The notes beneath the pieces were generated by a model that had not been told where the DNA came from, made no database searches, and saw only the letters and a program-made list of their open reading frames with translations. A program made the translations under genes and the position numbers. From Flavobacteriales bacterium (GTDB lineage Bacteria; Bacteroidota; Bacteroidia; Flavobacteriales_F; PHOS-HE28), in NCBI GenBank assembly GCA_016718655.1, contig JADKCV010000028.1:1-53140 (forward strand): a stretch of DNA of 53,140 nt. Direction: 5' to 3'. Below, one piece after another: positions 1 through 8,221 of this stretch. Every line of letters begins with the position of its first letter. Positions within the stretch are counted from its first letter, which is position 1.

Positions 1-52
1 AGGTGGTTGCGAAGGTGTGATTCATCCCAAGGCACTTTTTAAGCCGACAGTA

Positions 53-1692
53 ATGACCAAGGCTCTCCGCTCCCTCTTGCTGCTGCCGTTGATCCTTTCA
101 AGCTGCTTGCAGCCACTATCCACCTCTGCTCAGAACTTGTTCAACAAGGCGTTCTGGTACGAAGGCATAAGGGCAATCTCGAGCCGGTTTCAGACCCTCA
201 GGGCTTCCTCATTTGCGCTACAGTTCGCTTCGGGCCGTCTGATAACATCGGCGGTTTTCAGTTCACTAAGGTTCGATTCCACTGGAAGCGTGATGCCACC
301 AAAAGCTTCTCCACCGGGCCGATCTATGAAGTCATGCAGGGGGTTGCCCTTGCAAGCTACCGCTCCAATGGCACATTCTCGCTCCTGTTCGGGAGTCACC
401 CGTACAATGGGCCATATAGAACATCGCTGCGCTTGTTCAATGTCACATCACTAGGAGGTATGAATTGGAATAGAAAGTCGAATACATCAACTCGGACTAC
501 TCCGTTCACTACTCAGGTGCTATGGAACCGGCGTTCGAGGAATCCCCTGATGGCGGCTACTTGATCACTGCGTTAAGAAGATATCCTTCCGGATCGGATA
601 CCGATACCCTGGCTCCGATGACCATCAAATTGGACTCTGTGGGAAACGTCCAATGGAATAAGACTTATAACCTCGGCGAGACCTACGGATGGCATATCAC
701 ATCGCATGTCGATGATATCGGAACCATACTGTTGGGGTTCCATGCGGACACTCCCAATGCGATCGTGAGCGACAACAATATTCTAACTAAGATCGCCCCG
801 AACGGGAGCACGATATGGAGCAAGCGGCTCGATGGATTCAACGGGCGGTTGACCGGCTCCACGATGGTGAACGGGAACTATGCGGTCAGTGCAATGGACT
901 CGGCGAGCATCTACATCTTGGAATTGGACACGTCGGGGATTCCATTGTGGGGCAAGCGCTACGCTTTGACTTTCCCCTTGTGGACTTGGGGCGCGAGCAG
1001 TGTCCCGACACGCGACCATGGTTTCGTTCTAACTGCGCTGATGCCGGATAGTACCGGGTCCGCTGACGTGTTCTTCTTCAAAGTGGACTCCTTAGGTACT
1101 GCACAATGGCAGCGGGCCTATGGCAATTCGCATTCTGAGTCGTTAGTTGACCTAAATGCAAAACTGGGATAGTACGTTCACGATGCTCAGTAGGACACAG
1201 CTCACAAATTCATCGGTCCACAATTACATGAGTCAATTGGACTCCGAGGGTATGAATGATTGCATGACGTCCGTGAATTGCTTGTTGACTGAAGAGCCCA
1301 TCACTTTCTCCTTGGTCGATGTGGTGCTTGATGAGTTTGAAAGTCCGATGATCTCACAGCCGCTGTATGTGAACGATTCTACGTCCACGAACCCGACACT
1401 CATCGACACCTGTCTTTTCTCGGACGTGGTTGGACTTGTGGATCTTCTGCGAACACAGGACCCTCTTGTGTATCCCAATCCAACCTCGGGCACGGTCTCG
1501 GTAAGAACAAATAATCACTGGGATGGCACCGTGCTCAACATCATTGATATGATGGAAGACAGGGTCAATAGAACCGAACTATCATCGTGGAGACGCATCA
1601 TTGACCTTGAAGCACTACCTGTTGGTGTTTATCTGTACCACGTGGTGGCCCCGGATGGAAGGACCGTGGCAGGTAAGTTGATCAAAGAGTGA
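53..1692 (+). pseudogene. T9SS-sorted secreted protein, frameshifted
   Basis: A signal peptide begins at the ATG at 53 (MTKALRSLLLLPL...STSAQ). The body has repeated 'KLDSVGNVQWNK', 'ELDTSGIPLWGKRY' and 'KVDSLGTAQWQRAY' motifs, as in PQQ/WD40-like propellers of secreted Bacteroidota proteins. The end is a type A sorting domain ('VYPNPTSGTVSV' ... 'GVYLYHVV' ... 'GKLIKE'). The reading frame changes three times: near 165-169, near 474-477 (AAA run) and near 1160-1165 (AAAA run). Each join is repaired by one base, for example RK|VEYINSDYSV and DLNA|NWDSTFTM. This is one gene with three indels, either sequencing error or decay. The function of the passenger is unknown; export across the outer membrane by T9SS is inferred from the C-terminus. 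Confidence 0.7.
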
Positions 1693-1999
1693 AGCCCGGC
1701 ATCCTTTCGAGCACCTTTCCACTTCCCGGAGATCATGCTCAACATCATCACCAGCAGCGTAAGTGACTCACTGGCGATGTGTCCGGAGTACAAGGTGGTG
1801 AGCTGTAGGATCAGGAAGGCCAAGAAGGCGCATTTGCGGAAGGCGGGGAGGTGGTGGTGAAGGTAGGCACGTGACACTGAGCGCAGTCGAAGTGTGGGCG
1901 TGCCCCTCGCAAAGCCTCGGGTCCGGCTTTCCGCTGCAAGTCCGCACTCGTCGCCCCGCAGAATTGCCTCCTCGCTTGCGGGCTTTCCGCTGCAATCCG
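1693..1999. repeat. Intergenic stretch with small repeats, no gene
   Basis: About 300 bases without a credible gene. It holds a hairpin-type element at 1874-1895 (arms ACACT/AGTGT around a TCGACTGCGCTC-type core on the minus strand), related to the core found at 39841, 39913 and 42345. It also holds a direct repeat, GGCTTTCCGCTGCAA followed by TCCG, at 1925-1944 and 1981-1999. Minus-strand ORFs across it have poor protein character. Confidence 0.5.
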
Positions 2000-2548
2000 T
2001 CACGCACAACTGGCTCGCACGTATGCTTTGACACCTTCGATCATGGGCTTCAATACTTCATCGATCTGAAGATTGAATCGCTCTCGATCAACGATTCCCA
2101 TTCGGTAACGCTCAACCATGGTGTCAAAAAGCGTCACGTCGTCCTTATCAGAAGGATTGTAGCGTCCATTGGTATGCGCAAACACCTTTCGAAGTCGACG
2201 TAAAATACTCACATCCTCGAATCCCGCTCTTGCAGGATCAAGCTTGATCGCATTTCCCACAACACCATGATACTCCAATAGCGCCCACATCCAAATGACA
2301 AGGCTCTGATTAACCCAATAACCAGCGTCGTTGAGCCTGTCAACGTCTCCTTCTGTGATCGGACCAGGGAAACGCATTGTGACATCCTTCCCGTGAACTC
2401 GATAGAAGCTCGCCGATCGTTTCTCGGACCTCCCAACATCGCTTGGGCGGAAGTAAGGGAAGGCGGAGCGAACTGTTAAATGACGATCCCAGAGCAAGTC
2501 AATGTCTTGGATGCACTCTTGGTTATTCATCATGTGCAAACTACACAA
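2000..2548 (-). CDS. HEPN-like protein, third gene of a PIN-associated operon
   Basis: 182 aa from the TTG at 2548; an ATG six codons in (MNNQE...) is an alternative start. The helical C-terminal half contains R120-KVFA-H125, the RX4H spacing of HEPN ribonucleases, in the setting 'LRRLRKVFAHTNGRYN'. This resembles the large HEPN-like groups that combine a short RX4-6H motif with an all-helical fold. No transmembrane segment or signal peptide is visible. It starts 36 nt after the PIN gene stop on the same strand, so co-transcription is likely. The HEPN assignment rests on one motif and helix content, so RNase activity is an inference. It may instead be an uncharacterised hypothetical protein. 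Confidence 0.6.
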   Translation of the reverse strand: MCSLHMMNNQECIQDIDLLWDRHLTVRSAFPYFRPSDVGRSEKRSASFYRVHGKDVTMRFPGPITEGDVDRLNDAGYWVNQSLVIWMWALLEYHGVVGNAIKLDPARAGFEDVSILRRLRKVFAHTNGRYNPSDKDDVTLFDTMVERYRMGIVDRERFNLQIDEVLKPMIEGVKAYVRASCA

Positions 2549-2584
2549 GTCCCCCTGCTGGCGCGAATCTGTGATACGTGCCTT

Positions 2585-3085
2585 CTATTCCTGCTCCGGG
2601 AAATTCAACAGCCCCAGTACCTCCGCCAACGGAATGTTCAGATCCAATACGGTGGTGCGCAATTGAACACCTGCCGCTGAGAGCTGCGTGATCTTGGCGT
2701 TGATCCTTTGGTCCTTGGTAAGGAAATGGCTGAGGCGCGGTTCCACATCGGCTTGTGCCAGCAACTTGAGGTCATTGATGACCACAGCCCGTTCCTCATC
2801 CTTGCGCTGATCGAGCAGATTGCGGGCGAATTCGCCCGAGCGTTGGGCATGCTGCCAGTTGAAGGTTAGGACGCGCACGTTGCGCAGTGGCAGTTGATCG
2901 AACGAGCCCTTAACGCAGAACTCCGAAATGGAGATCGTGCTGAGGTGCATTGGGACTTTGTGGTCCAGCAACCAGCGGAACCAAGCCTTCGTGTTCCCAT
3001 GCAGCGGATCGTCCGTCTTCAGCAGACGGATGATGAAGCTCGTGTCCAGCAGGACGCCGTCAAACGTCGTATTGCCCACGGACAT
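2585..3085 (-). CDS. PIN-domain protein, putative ribonuclease
   Basis: 166 aa. The N-terminus 'GVLLDTSFIIRLL' is a classic PIN first strand. Acidic residues D14, E55 ('SISEF'), D105 ('VINDLKLLA') and D125 ('LTKDQ') fall where PIN nucleases place their metal-binding quartet. Families of this kind include VapC toxins and other RNA-cleaving enzymes. The ATG at 3085 lies inside the end of the upstream gene (26-nt overlap), a strong sign of translational coupling. No VapB-like or other short antitoxin is adjacent. The overlapping upstream partner is a 259 aa protein of unknown family, so if this is a toxin-antitoxin pair it is not a standard VapBC. The gene ends in TAG. Confidence 0.75.
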   Translation of the reverse strand: MSVGNTTFDGVLLDTSFIIRLLKTDDPLHGNTKAWFRWLLDHKVPMHLSTISISEFCVKGSFDQLPLRNVRVLTFNWQHAQRSGEFARNLLDQRKDEERAVVINDLKLLAQADVEPRLSHFLTKDQRINAKITQLSAAGVQLRTTVLDLNIPLAEVLGLLNFPEQE

Positions 3086-3839
3086 CGTTGAGGTATTGGT
3101 CCGGGTCGATGTCCTTCAGCCAGCCTTGGGCCTTGGCTTGAAGCCGCGCCAAGTAGTTGTCCTCGTAGCGTTGGTCGTAGTCGATCAATTCGATCAGCCT
3201 CAAGGAGCCCCGTTCGACCTCGCCCGTCTGCACATTCTGGCGGCCTATCGCACGGATGCCCAGTTGATGGTAGAGTATGTTGTTCTCCAACGCTGCGAGA
3301 AACGACTCTTCCGCTTCAATAGTGAAGATGCCTTGGCCTTCCACCTGCAAGTGGATGTTCGGTTTCTCCTTGCCACCGGCGTCGGTCACTTTGCCGTACA
3401 GGTAGAGTTCAGTTTCCACCACCGTGGCTTCACTGCGGAAGTATGCCGTGGAACGATCCACGCGAAGTTCTACGGCAGGATCAGTGGAAGTCGTCAGCGT
3501 GAAGGTGTAGTCTTTCTCGATAGCCCATTGCTGAATGGTCTCAAAGGCCTTGGCCGTTCGCGGCTCCAGGATATCGAGCGTCCGCTGGGAGTTGACCAGT
3601 CCGATCACGGCACCCAAGCTCGCAATGGACTGAACTCCGGTCTGGAAGATGTTGCGAACGGAACCCTCTTCAACCCGGTAGCTGATCACCGGGCGTTCAC
3701 GACGATCGTTCGGGAACAAAAGCACCTCCACCTCATCCAACAATCCGCGTAGTTCACGAATGTCGAATTCGGCGGGCTTTAGATCATTGTTGCCACGCTT
3801 GCCATCAACGCGGACCTCGAATGTCGCTTTGGCTTCCAC
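3060..3839 (-). CDS. Uncharacterised 259 aa protein, overlaps PIN gene
   Basis: Not recognised. It is soluble, charged and mixed alpha/beta, with no signal peptide. Features include an N-terminal beta segment ('ATFEVRVDG'), an acidic helix ('RELRGLLDEVEVLLF'), a hydrophobic glycine-containing stretch ('IASLGAVIGLVN') and a C-terminal 'YLARLQAKAQGWLKDIDPDQYL'. The GTG start at 3839 is supported by a TAAATTTC box ending 4 nt upstream (3844-3851), the spacing seen at many starts in this window. It is the first gene of an apparent three-gene operon with PIN and HEPN-like genes and overlaps the PIN start by 26 nt. It could be the neutralising or sensing partner of the PIN protein; that role is inference from gene order only. 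Confidence 0.65.
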   Translation of the reverse strand: MEAKATFEVRVDGKRGNNDLKPAEFDIRELRGLLDEVEVLLFPNDRRERPVISYRVEEGSVRNIFQTGVQSIASLGAVIGLVNSQRTLDILEPRTAKAFETIQQWAIEKDYTFTLTTSTDPAVELRVDRSTAYFRSEATVVETELYLYGKVTDAGGKEKPNIHLQVEGQGIFTIEAEESFLAALENNILYHQLGIRAIGRQNVQTGEVERGSLRLIELIDYDQRYEDNYLARLQAKAQGWLKDIDPDQYLNDVRGQYDV

Positions 3840-3843
3840 AGCG

Positions 3844-3851
3844 GAAATTTA
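3844..3851 (-). promoter_or_regulatory. -7 box of the PIN/HEPN operon
   Basis: TAAATTTC on the minus strand, matching the TAnnTTTG-type -7 element except for the last base. It is followed by CGCT and then the GTG start codon at 3839, implying a leaderless or near-leaderless transcript. Confidence 0.4.
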
Positions 3852-4029
3852 ACGCATTAACTGTTGGGCTGGCTTTCTTCGCATGCACACCCTTCAACAT
3901 CTTCCCCACCAAACGGCGCACCACCTTTGCCCGATCGGCGTCCAGTTGCAACAAGGCAATGAACACCCCGTTAATCGAGCATCCCTGCCTCGTCGCCTAC
4001 CGCCCATGCTCAACCCCTTCCACAACAGC

Positions 4030-4761
4030 ATGGCCAGGATGCGCCAATGGTCGCAGCTCGCATTCGCTGCCGCGTTCATTTGCGGGTATGCCGGGTGCAC
4101 GGTGGATCCCGATACCCAACAGCAGGATCCCGCTCCCACCCCGGCAGCGTATTCGGGCCTGCCCGATGGATACGCGGAGTACCGGGACAGCCTGATCGGA
4201 GACCCGCGCGTTCCGGCGATCGTCCGGCACTACATGACCGATGGCCACACCGTGGTATCGCTCCACCGCCTCTTCGAAGAGGACCAGCACTTGGTGACCA
4301 TGCCCTTCGCCGACCTCAATGACGACGGGGTCATCGAGGCAGTGTTGGTGATGCCCGAGGGCTATCCCGGCGACGGTGAGGCGTGGATCGATGGGCAGTC
4401 CTTCGTTTTCACCGACCCACGTTTCGGCAAATTGCGAAGCCCCGAGCCGGGGTGCAACCACGTCCCCAACCTGTTCCTACTGGACGACATCGACGAGGAC
4501 GGTCTGCGCGAGGTGGGTCTCTACACCTCCTCCTGCGCCAGCCGCTACAAGGCCCTGCGCGTTTTCGCCTTGCGGCCGGACACCACCTGGCAGCAAGTGG
4601 CCGTTGTCACCTTCGACATCTTCTGTGAAGAACCACCGAAAGAGGCCCGCGTGCGCAAGGTGGGCAAAGGGGCCTTCGAACTGCTCCGGGTGGAGTGTGA
4701 AGCTGGCGAAGGGCAGGCCGCGACGCAGGTGTGGGAGCTGCACAGCATGGTTGTGCGATGA
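4030..4761 (+). CDS. Secreted lipoprotein, FG-GAP-like
   Basis: 243 aa from the ATG at 4030 (alternative ATG at 4006). A hydrophobic signal ends in 'ICGYAGC', a plausible lipobox with the Cys as lipidation site, followed by a Pro/Gln/Thr linker. 'FADLNDDGVIEAVLVMP' and 'LLDDIDEDGLREVGLY' resemble the D-x-D/N-x-D-G calcium-binding loops of FG-GAP/VCBS-like proteins. No enzyme motif is recognised. It lies alone on the plus strand between the divergently read PIN operon and the MarR gene. It is probably anchored in a membrane facing the periplasm or surface. Function unknown. Confidence 0.6.
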   Translation: MARMRQWSQLAFAAAFICGYAGCTVDPDTQQQDPAPTPAAYSGLPDGYAEYRDSLIGDPRVPAIVRHYMTDGHTVVSLHRLFEEDQHLVTMPFADLNDDGVIEAVLVMPEGYPGDGEAWIDGQSFVFTDPRFGKLRSPEPGCNHVPNLFLLDDIDEDGLREVGLYTSSCASRYKALRVFALRPDTTWQQVAVVTFDIFCEEPPKEARVRKVGKGAFELLRVECEAGEGQAATQVWELHSMVVR

Positions 4762-4858
4762 GGTGCAGTTGCTATTCAGCTGTGGTAATGTGATACCAAC
4801 GCCGCCTTCGTGGCACCCAACTCCATGTTCACCCAAGTGCGAGCCGTTCCCGCTGTCA

Positions 4859-4890
4859 TTTGCACATGCAAGTATTGGCTCCTACATTTG
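4859..4890 (+). promoter_or_regulatory. marR promoter with overlapping operator
   Basis: TTTG (4859-4862) and TACATTTG (4883-4890), 20 nt apart, fit the Bacteroidota -33/-7 promoter pattern. The -33 element lies inside a perfect 5-2-5 inverted repeat, TTGCA-CA-TGCAA (4860-4871), a likely MarR operator. A near copy is at 5346-5357. The -7 box ends 4 nt before the GTG at 4895. Confidence 0.55.
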
Positions 4891-4894
4891 CCCC

Positions 4895-5329
4895 GTGAGC
4901 GAGCCGAAAAGCCCCTACTGCAACTGCCTCTACCACGCGGCGAACGCCATGGCGCGCAGCATCTCGCGCCTTGCGGAGGAGGAGTTCGCCAAAGCGGATC
5001 TTGTACCCACACAAGCCTTCATCCTCATGAGCGTGATCAACAACCCTGGCATCACCGCCGGCGACATCGCCCGGCAGGTGGAGCTGAGCCCCAGCAACAT
5101 CACGCGGATGCTGGATAAACTAGAGGCGCGCGATCTGGTGAGCCGGAGCACCGAGGGCAAATTGAGCCGCGTGTACCCGACCCCGGCATCGCTCCAGGTG
5201 GAGCCGCTGATCAAGGCGGCTTGGGGCAGGATGTACGCCCGGTATTCCCAGATGTTGGGCAAGGAGAACGGCGCCGCATTGGCACAAGACCTTACAAAGG
5301 CCAGTTCCATGCTGGATCAGCAGATCTGA
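4895..5329 (+). CDS. MarR-family transcriptional regulator
   Basis: 144 aa from the GTG at 4895. That start keeps the first dimerisation helix and lies 4 nt after a good -7 box; an ATG at 4949 would truncate the helix. The winged-helix core is clear: 'GITAGDIARQVELSPSNITRMLDKLEARDLVSRST' contains the recognition helix and wing entry. Two cysteines near the N-terminus ('YCNCLYH') could sense oxidants or electrophiles, as in some MarR proteins; this is inference. The same operator-like sequence occurs upstream of this gene and of the next, so autoregulation and control of the two downstream oxidoreductase genes are likely. Confidence 0.85.
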   Translation: MSEPKSPYCNCLYHAANAMARSISRLAEEEFAKADLVPTQAFILMSVINNPGITAGDIARQVELSPSNITRMLDKLEARDLVSRSTEGKLSRVYPTPASLQVEPLIKAAWGRMYARYSQMLGKENGAALAQDLTKASSMLDQQI

Positions 5330-5345
5330 ACTTGGCCTTCATCAT

Positions 5346-5357
5346 TTGCACATACAA
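5346..5357 (+). promoter_or_regulatory. Second copy of the MarR operator-like site
   Basis: TTGCACATACAA matches the 4860-4871 site at 11 of 12 bases, and the flanking TCA is also shared (TCATTTGCACATRCAA in both). It lies 18 nt before the start of the first oxidoreductase gene, where a bound repressor would block transcription. Confidence 0.5.
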
Positions 5358-5375
5358 ACTTAACACGAGACGAAC

Positions 5376-6023
5376 ATGAGCAAAAAAGTAGGCATCCTCG
5401 GAACCGGCATGGTGGGCCAAGTGCTCGCCAGTGGATCCATGAAGCATGGTCACCAGGTGATGATCGCGACGCGCGACGCCAGCAAGTTGGCGGACTGGCT
5501 GGACAAGAACCCCGGCGGCAAAGTGGGCAGCCACAAGGAAGTTGCGAAATGGGCGGACATCATCGTGTTGGCCATAAAAGGAACAGCGGCCGAGGCGGCG
5601 ATCCGCCTTTGCGACAGCGCCGACCTCGCGGGCAAGACCGTGATCGACGCCACGAACCCCATTGCGGATGCGCCACCCACGAACGGTGTGCTGCACTACT
5701 TCACCACGCTTGAGGAAAGCCTGATGGAGCAATTGCAGAAGGTGAACCCGGAGGCCCACTTCGTCAAAGCCTTCAACAGCGTGGGCAACGCCTTCATGGT
5801 GAACCCTGACTTCGGAGGCGTGAAGCCCACGATGTTCATCTGCGGCAACGACGCGAACGCCAAGGCGGAGGTCACCGCGATCCTCGACCAGTTCGGCTGG
5901 GAGAGCGAGGACATGGGCGGCGTGGAAGGCGCACGGGCCATCGAGCCCTTGTGCATCCTCTGGTGCATCCCCGGCTTCGCGCGCAACCAGTGGAACCATG
6001 CCTTCAAACTCCTGAAGAAGTAA
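5376..6023 (+). CDS. NADPH-dependent F420 reductase-like oxidoreductase
   Basis: 215 aa. The N-terminal Rossmann motif 'VGILGTGMVGQVLASG' and 'IATRD' at the end of beta-2 (arginine after Thr favours NADPH) fit the F420 oxidoreductase/NADP-binding family. 'DIIVLAIKGTAAEAAI' and 'VIDATNPI' are further family signatures, and 'VKAFNSVG' is the conserved segment after the Rossmann core. Length is as expected. Substrate unknown; most Bacteroidota members do not use F420. It follows the MarR gene by 46 nt, with an operator-like site between them. Confidence 0.8.
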   Translation: MSKKVGILGTGMVGQVLASGSMKHGHQVMIATRDASKLADWLDKNPGGKVGSHKEVAKWADIIVLAIKGTAAEAAIRLCDSADLAGKTVIDATNPIADAPPTNGVLHYFTTLEESLMEQLQKVNPEAHFVKAFNSVGNAFMVNPDFGGVKPTMFICGNDANAKAEVTAILDQFGWESEDMGGVEGARAIEPLCILWCIPGFARNQWNHAFKLLKK

Positions 6024-6027
6024 GTAA

Positions 6028-6047
6028 GGGCCGGAAACTTCCGGCCC
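6028..6047 (+). terminator. Intercistronic hairpin
   Basis: An 8-bp perfect stem GGGCCGGA/TCCGGCCC with loop AACT lies just after the stop of the upstream oxidoreductase. No T tract follows, so it may be an mRNA-stabilising or partial termination structure rather than a full terminator. Confidence 0.4.
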
Positions 6048-6076
6048 CGACAAAACTCAAACAACCCCAGAACACA

Positions 6077-6970
6077 ATGAGCACTTACCTGATCACAGGC
6101 GCCACCGGCAACACCGGCAAGCCCGTCGCCCTTGGCCTGTTGGCCGCTGGCCACACCGTTCGCATCCTTAGCCGCAACGCCGCCAAGGCGAAGGAGCTGA
6201 CCGACAAGGGCGCCATCCTCTTCCAAGGCGCACCTACCGACATTGCCCTTCTCACCGATGCCCTTGCCGGAGTTAACGCGGCCTACTTCCTAGTCGCCGT
6301 GGAATGGAGCGCGCCGGACTTCACCGCTGCACAGCGCGAACAGGTGGAGGCTTTTGCCTCCGCAGCGAAGGCTGCCAGCCTGAAGAAGCTTGTTACCCTG
6401 AGCAGTCTTGGTGCCAACCTGCCAGAGGGCAATGGCGTGGTCAACGGTCTCTATCACATGGAACAGGCCATGAACGCCATCGAAGGACTCGATGTGCTGC
6501 ACCTGCGTGCGTCCTACTTCATGGAGAACACCCTGGGACAGGTCGGAATTGTCAAGCACATGGGCATCATGGGTACTCCAGTGAAAGCCGACCTGAAGAT
6601 CCCGATGGTGGCCACGTGCGACATAGGTGCCAAGGCCTTGCAACACCTGCTCGCACTCGACTTCCATGGTAAGAGCGTAGAGAGCGTGCTCGGGCCTCGC
6701 GACCTTACCTACACCGAAGCCTCGGCGATCCTGGGTGCTGCGATCGGCAAGCCGGAGATCAACTATGTGGAGTTCCCCTATGACCAAGCGGCCCAAGGCA
6801 TGATGCAGGCAGGCGCTGGTGCGAGCTTGACCGAGCGTATGATGGAATTCGTGAAATGCATGAACGAGGGCCATGTGCTTGCCGGTGTGCAACGCAATGC
6901 GCACAACACCACACCCACGGACATGAAGGACTTCGCCGCCACCTTCAAGGCGGTGTACGAGATGAACTGA
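6077..6970 (+). CDS. NmrA/QorB-like NAD(P)-binding oxidoreductase
   Basis: 297 aa from the ATG at 6077. 'YLITGATGNTGKPVA' is the GxxGxxG dinucleotide site of atypical short-chain dehydrogenases, followed by 'RILSRN' and 'VTLSSLGAN'. The arrangement and length match the NmrA/QorB group (NAD(P)H:quinone oxidoreductase 2-like, or redox sensors). It lies downstream of the F420-reductase-like gene and the MarR gene, so an electrophile- or quinone-responsive reductase operon is the best reading. The catalytic substrate cannot be told from sequence alone. Confidence 0.8.
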   Translation: MSTYLITGATGNTGKPVALGLLAAGHTVRILSRNAAKAKELTDKGAILFQGAPTDIALLTDALAGVNAAYFLVAVEWSAPDFTAAQREQVEAFASAAKAASLKKLVTLSSLGANLPEGNGVVNGLYHMEQAMNAIEGLDVLHLRASYFMENTLGQVGIVKHMGIMGTPVKADLKIPMVATCDIGAKALQHLLALDFHGKSVESVLGPRDLTYTEASAILGAAIGKPEINYVEFPYDQAAQGMMQAGAGASLTERMMEFVKCMNEGHVLAGVQRNAHNTTPTDMKDFAATFKAVYEMN

Positions 6971-6991
6971 TCACCTCCGTCTGCGATGAAG

Positions 6992-7015
6992 AAGGGATCC
7001 GCGAGGGTCCCTTTT
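6992..7015 (+). terminator. Rho-independent terminator
   Basis: A 9-bp stem AAGGGATCC/GGGTCCCTT (one G-T pair) with a GCGA tetraloop is followed by TT. It ends the marR-oxidoreductase transcription unit. Confidence 0.7.
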
Positions 7016-7110
7016 CAAAAGCATAGCGGACCATCCTTCAGCCCCCTTTCTCTTTGCAGCACATTCGCACGCGACCAGGGTGCGAACGAATTCGCTCCGG
7101 TCAGTTCCAC

Positions 7111-8151
7111 TCACAGCAACTGCGCCTTCGTCATGTTCACGAACTGCCCGCCTTCATAGCGATACAGCCCTGCGCCCGTGCCCACCCACAAGCGTCCTTG
7201 ATCATCCTCGAGCATGCAGAAGACCACCCGGATGCCTTCACCATCGGTCGCATCGAAACAGCGCAAGTCGCGGGTGTCGTAGTTGCACAATCCGTTGGCG
7301 CGTTCGCCGATCCAGAGGGTGCCGTTCGCATCCTGGTAGAGCGTTCCGATGTTCTCACCATCCCAAGCCGTGTGCGTGAAAGCGGTGAACGTATTGCCGT
7401 CATAGGAACAGAGGCCACCGAACTGGGTGCCGAACCACATTCGGCCATCACGATCCTCGAGCAGGGTGTTCACGAAGTCATCGCACAGCCCGTCGCTCTT
7501 CGAAAAGCGGGTGAGTGTGGTTCCCGTGTAGCGATAAGCACCACCCTTGGTCGCGAACCAGATGGCACCACTCCGGTCCTGCACGATCGCGTTCACCAGT
7601 GCGGCATCTTCGTGGTAGGGATGTGCCGACAGGTCGGCGGCCGGAAGCGGGAATGGGCTGAAGGTGCCGCCGTCGGACCGGGTGACGCCTTCGTAGGTGC
7701 CGAACCACACTTCACCATTGCGATCCACCAATAGGCTCCAGATGTGGTCACTGGCCAGCCCATCCTTGGTGGTATACCGCACGAACATATTCCCGTCGTA
7801 GCGCACAGCGCCATCGCGTGTAGCGAACCAGATGTCGCCCATTATATCCTGGGCGATGGCGTTCACCCAATCGCTGCCGAATCCGTTCGACGCGTTGAAG
7901 TACTCCAGCGATCGTCCGTCGTAACGCACCACCCCATCCGTGGTGGTGCCGAACCACAATACACCATCCCGATCCTGGAAGATGCAGCGGATGTATCGGC
8001 TGATCTGTTCGGCGCTATCCGTTCCGGGAGCGCTTTCATCGGCTCGTCGCGCAACACCTCCCTCGCGCGGTGAAGGCTCCGATGGTCCACAGGCTGCTAG
8101 GAACAGGAGCAGCAGCGGAACGAGCGGAGCATGTGGGAACCATCGGAGCAT
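7111..8151 (-). CDS. Two-component-regulator-propeller lipoprotein
   Basis: 346 aa. The start is fixed at the ATG at 8151 by a TAGCTTGC box 3 nt upstream and by the signal peptide that follows ('PLLLLFLAACG', lipobox LAAC). After a linker, about seven blades repeat the pattern 'xxxQDRDGVLWFGTTTDGVxRYDG', the Reg_prop motif found in sensor domains of hybrid kinases. Here the propeller stands alone, without kinase or DNA-binding domain, so it is a surface or periplasmic lipoprotein. Ligand unknown. A second stand-alone propeller lies at 10900, and the sensor kinase at 26.4 kb uses the same fold. Confidence 0.75.
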   Translation of the reverse strand: MLRWFPHAPLVPLLLLFLAACGPSEPSPREGGVARRADESAPGTDSAEQISRYIRCIFQDRDGVLWFGTTTDGVVRYDGRSLEYFNASNGFGSDWVNAIAQDIMGDIWFATRDGAVRYDGNMFVRYTTKDGLASDHIWSLLVDRNGEVWFGTYEGVTRSDGGTFSPFPLPAADLSAHPYHEDAALVNAIVQDRSGAIWFATKGGAYRYTGTTLTRFSKSDGLCDDFVNTLLEDRDGRMWFGTQFGGLCSYDGNTFTAFTHTAWDGENIGTLYQDANGTLWIGERANGLCNYDTRDLRCFDATDGEGIRVVFCMLEDDQGRLWVGTGAGLYRYEGGQFVNMTKAQLL

Positions 8152-8154
8152 GTG

Positions 8155-8162
8155 GCAAGCTA
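8155..8162 (-). promoter_or_regulatory. -7 box of the propeller lipoprotein gene
   Basis: TAGCTTGC on the minus strand, then CAC and the ATG at 8151. The 3-nt spacing suggests a leaderless transcript and supports the chosen start. Confidence 0.4.
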
Positions 8163-8221
8163 CACGACTTGCTGCTGTAGTTCGCACCACGTGATGTTCG
8201 CTCAATGCCACAAGCCGAATC

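Noticed and set aside
1629..2009. 126-codon minus-strand ORF with one hydrophobic stretch
   Set aside because: Overlaps the T9SS gene end and the repeat cluster; no family resemblance, weak start.
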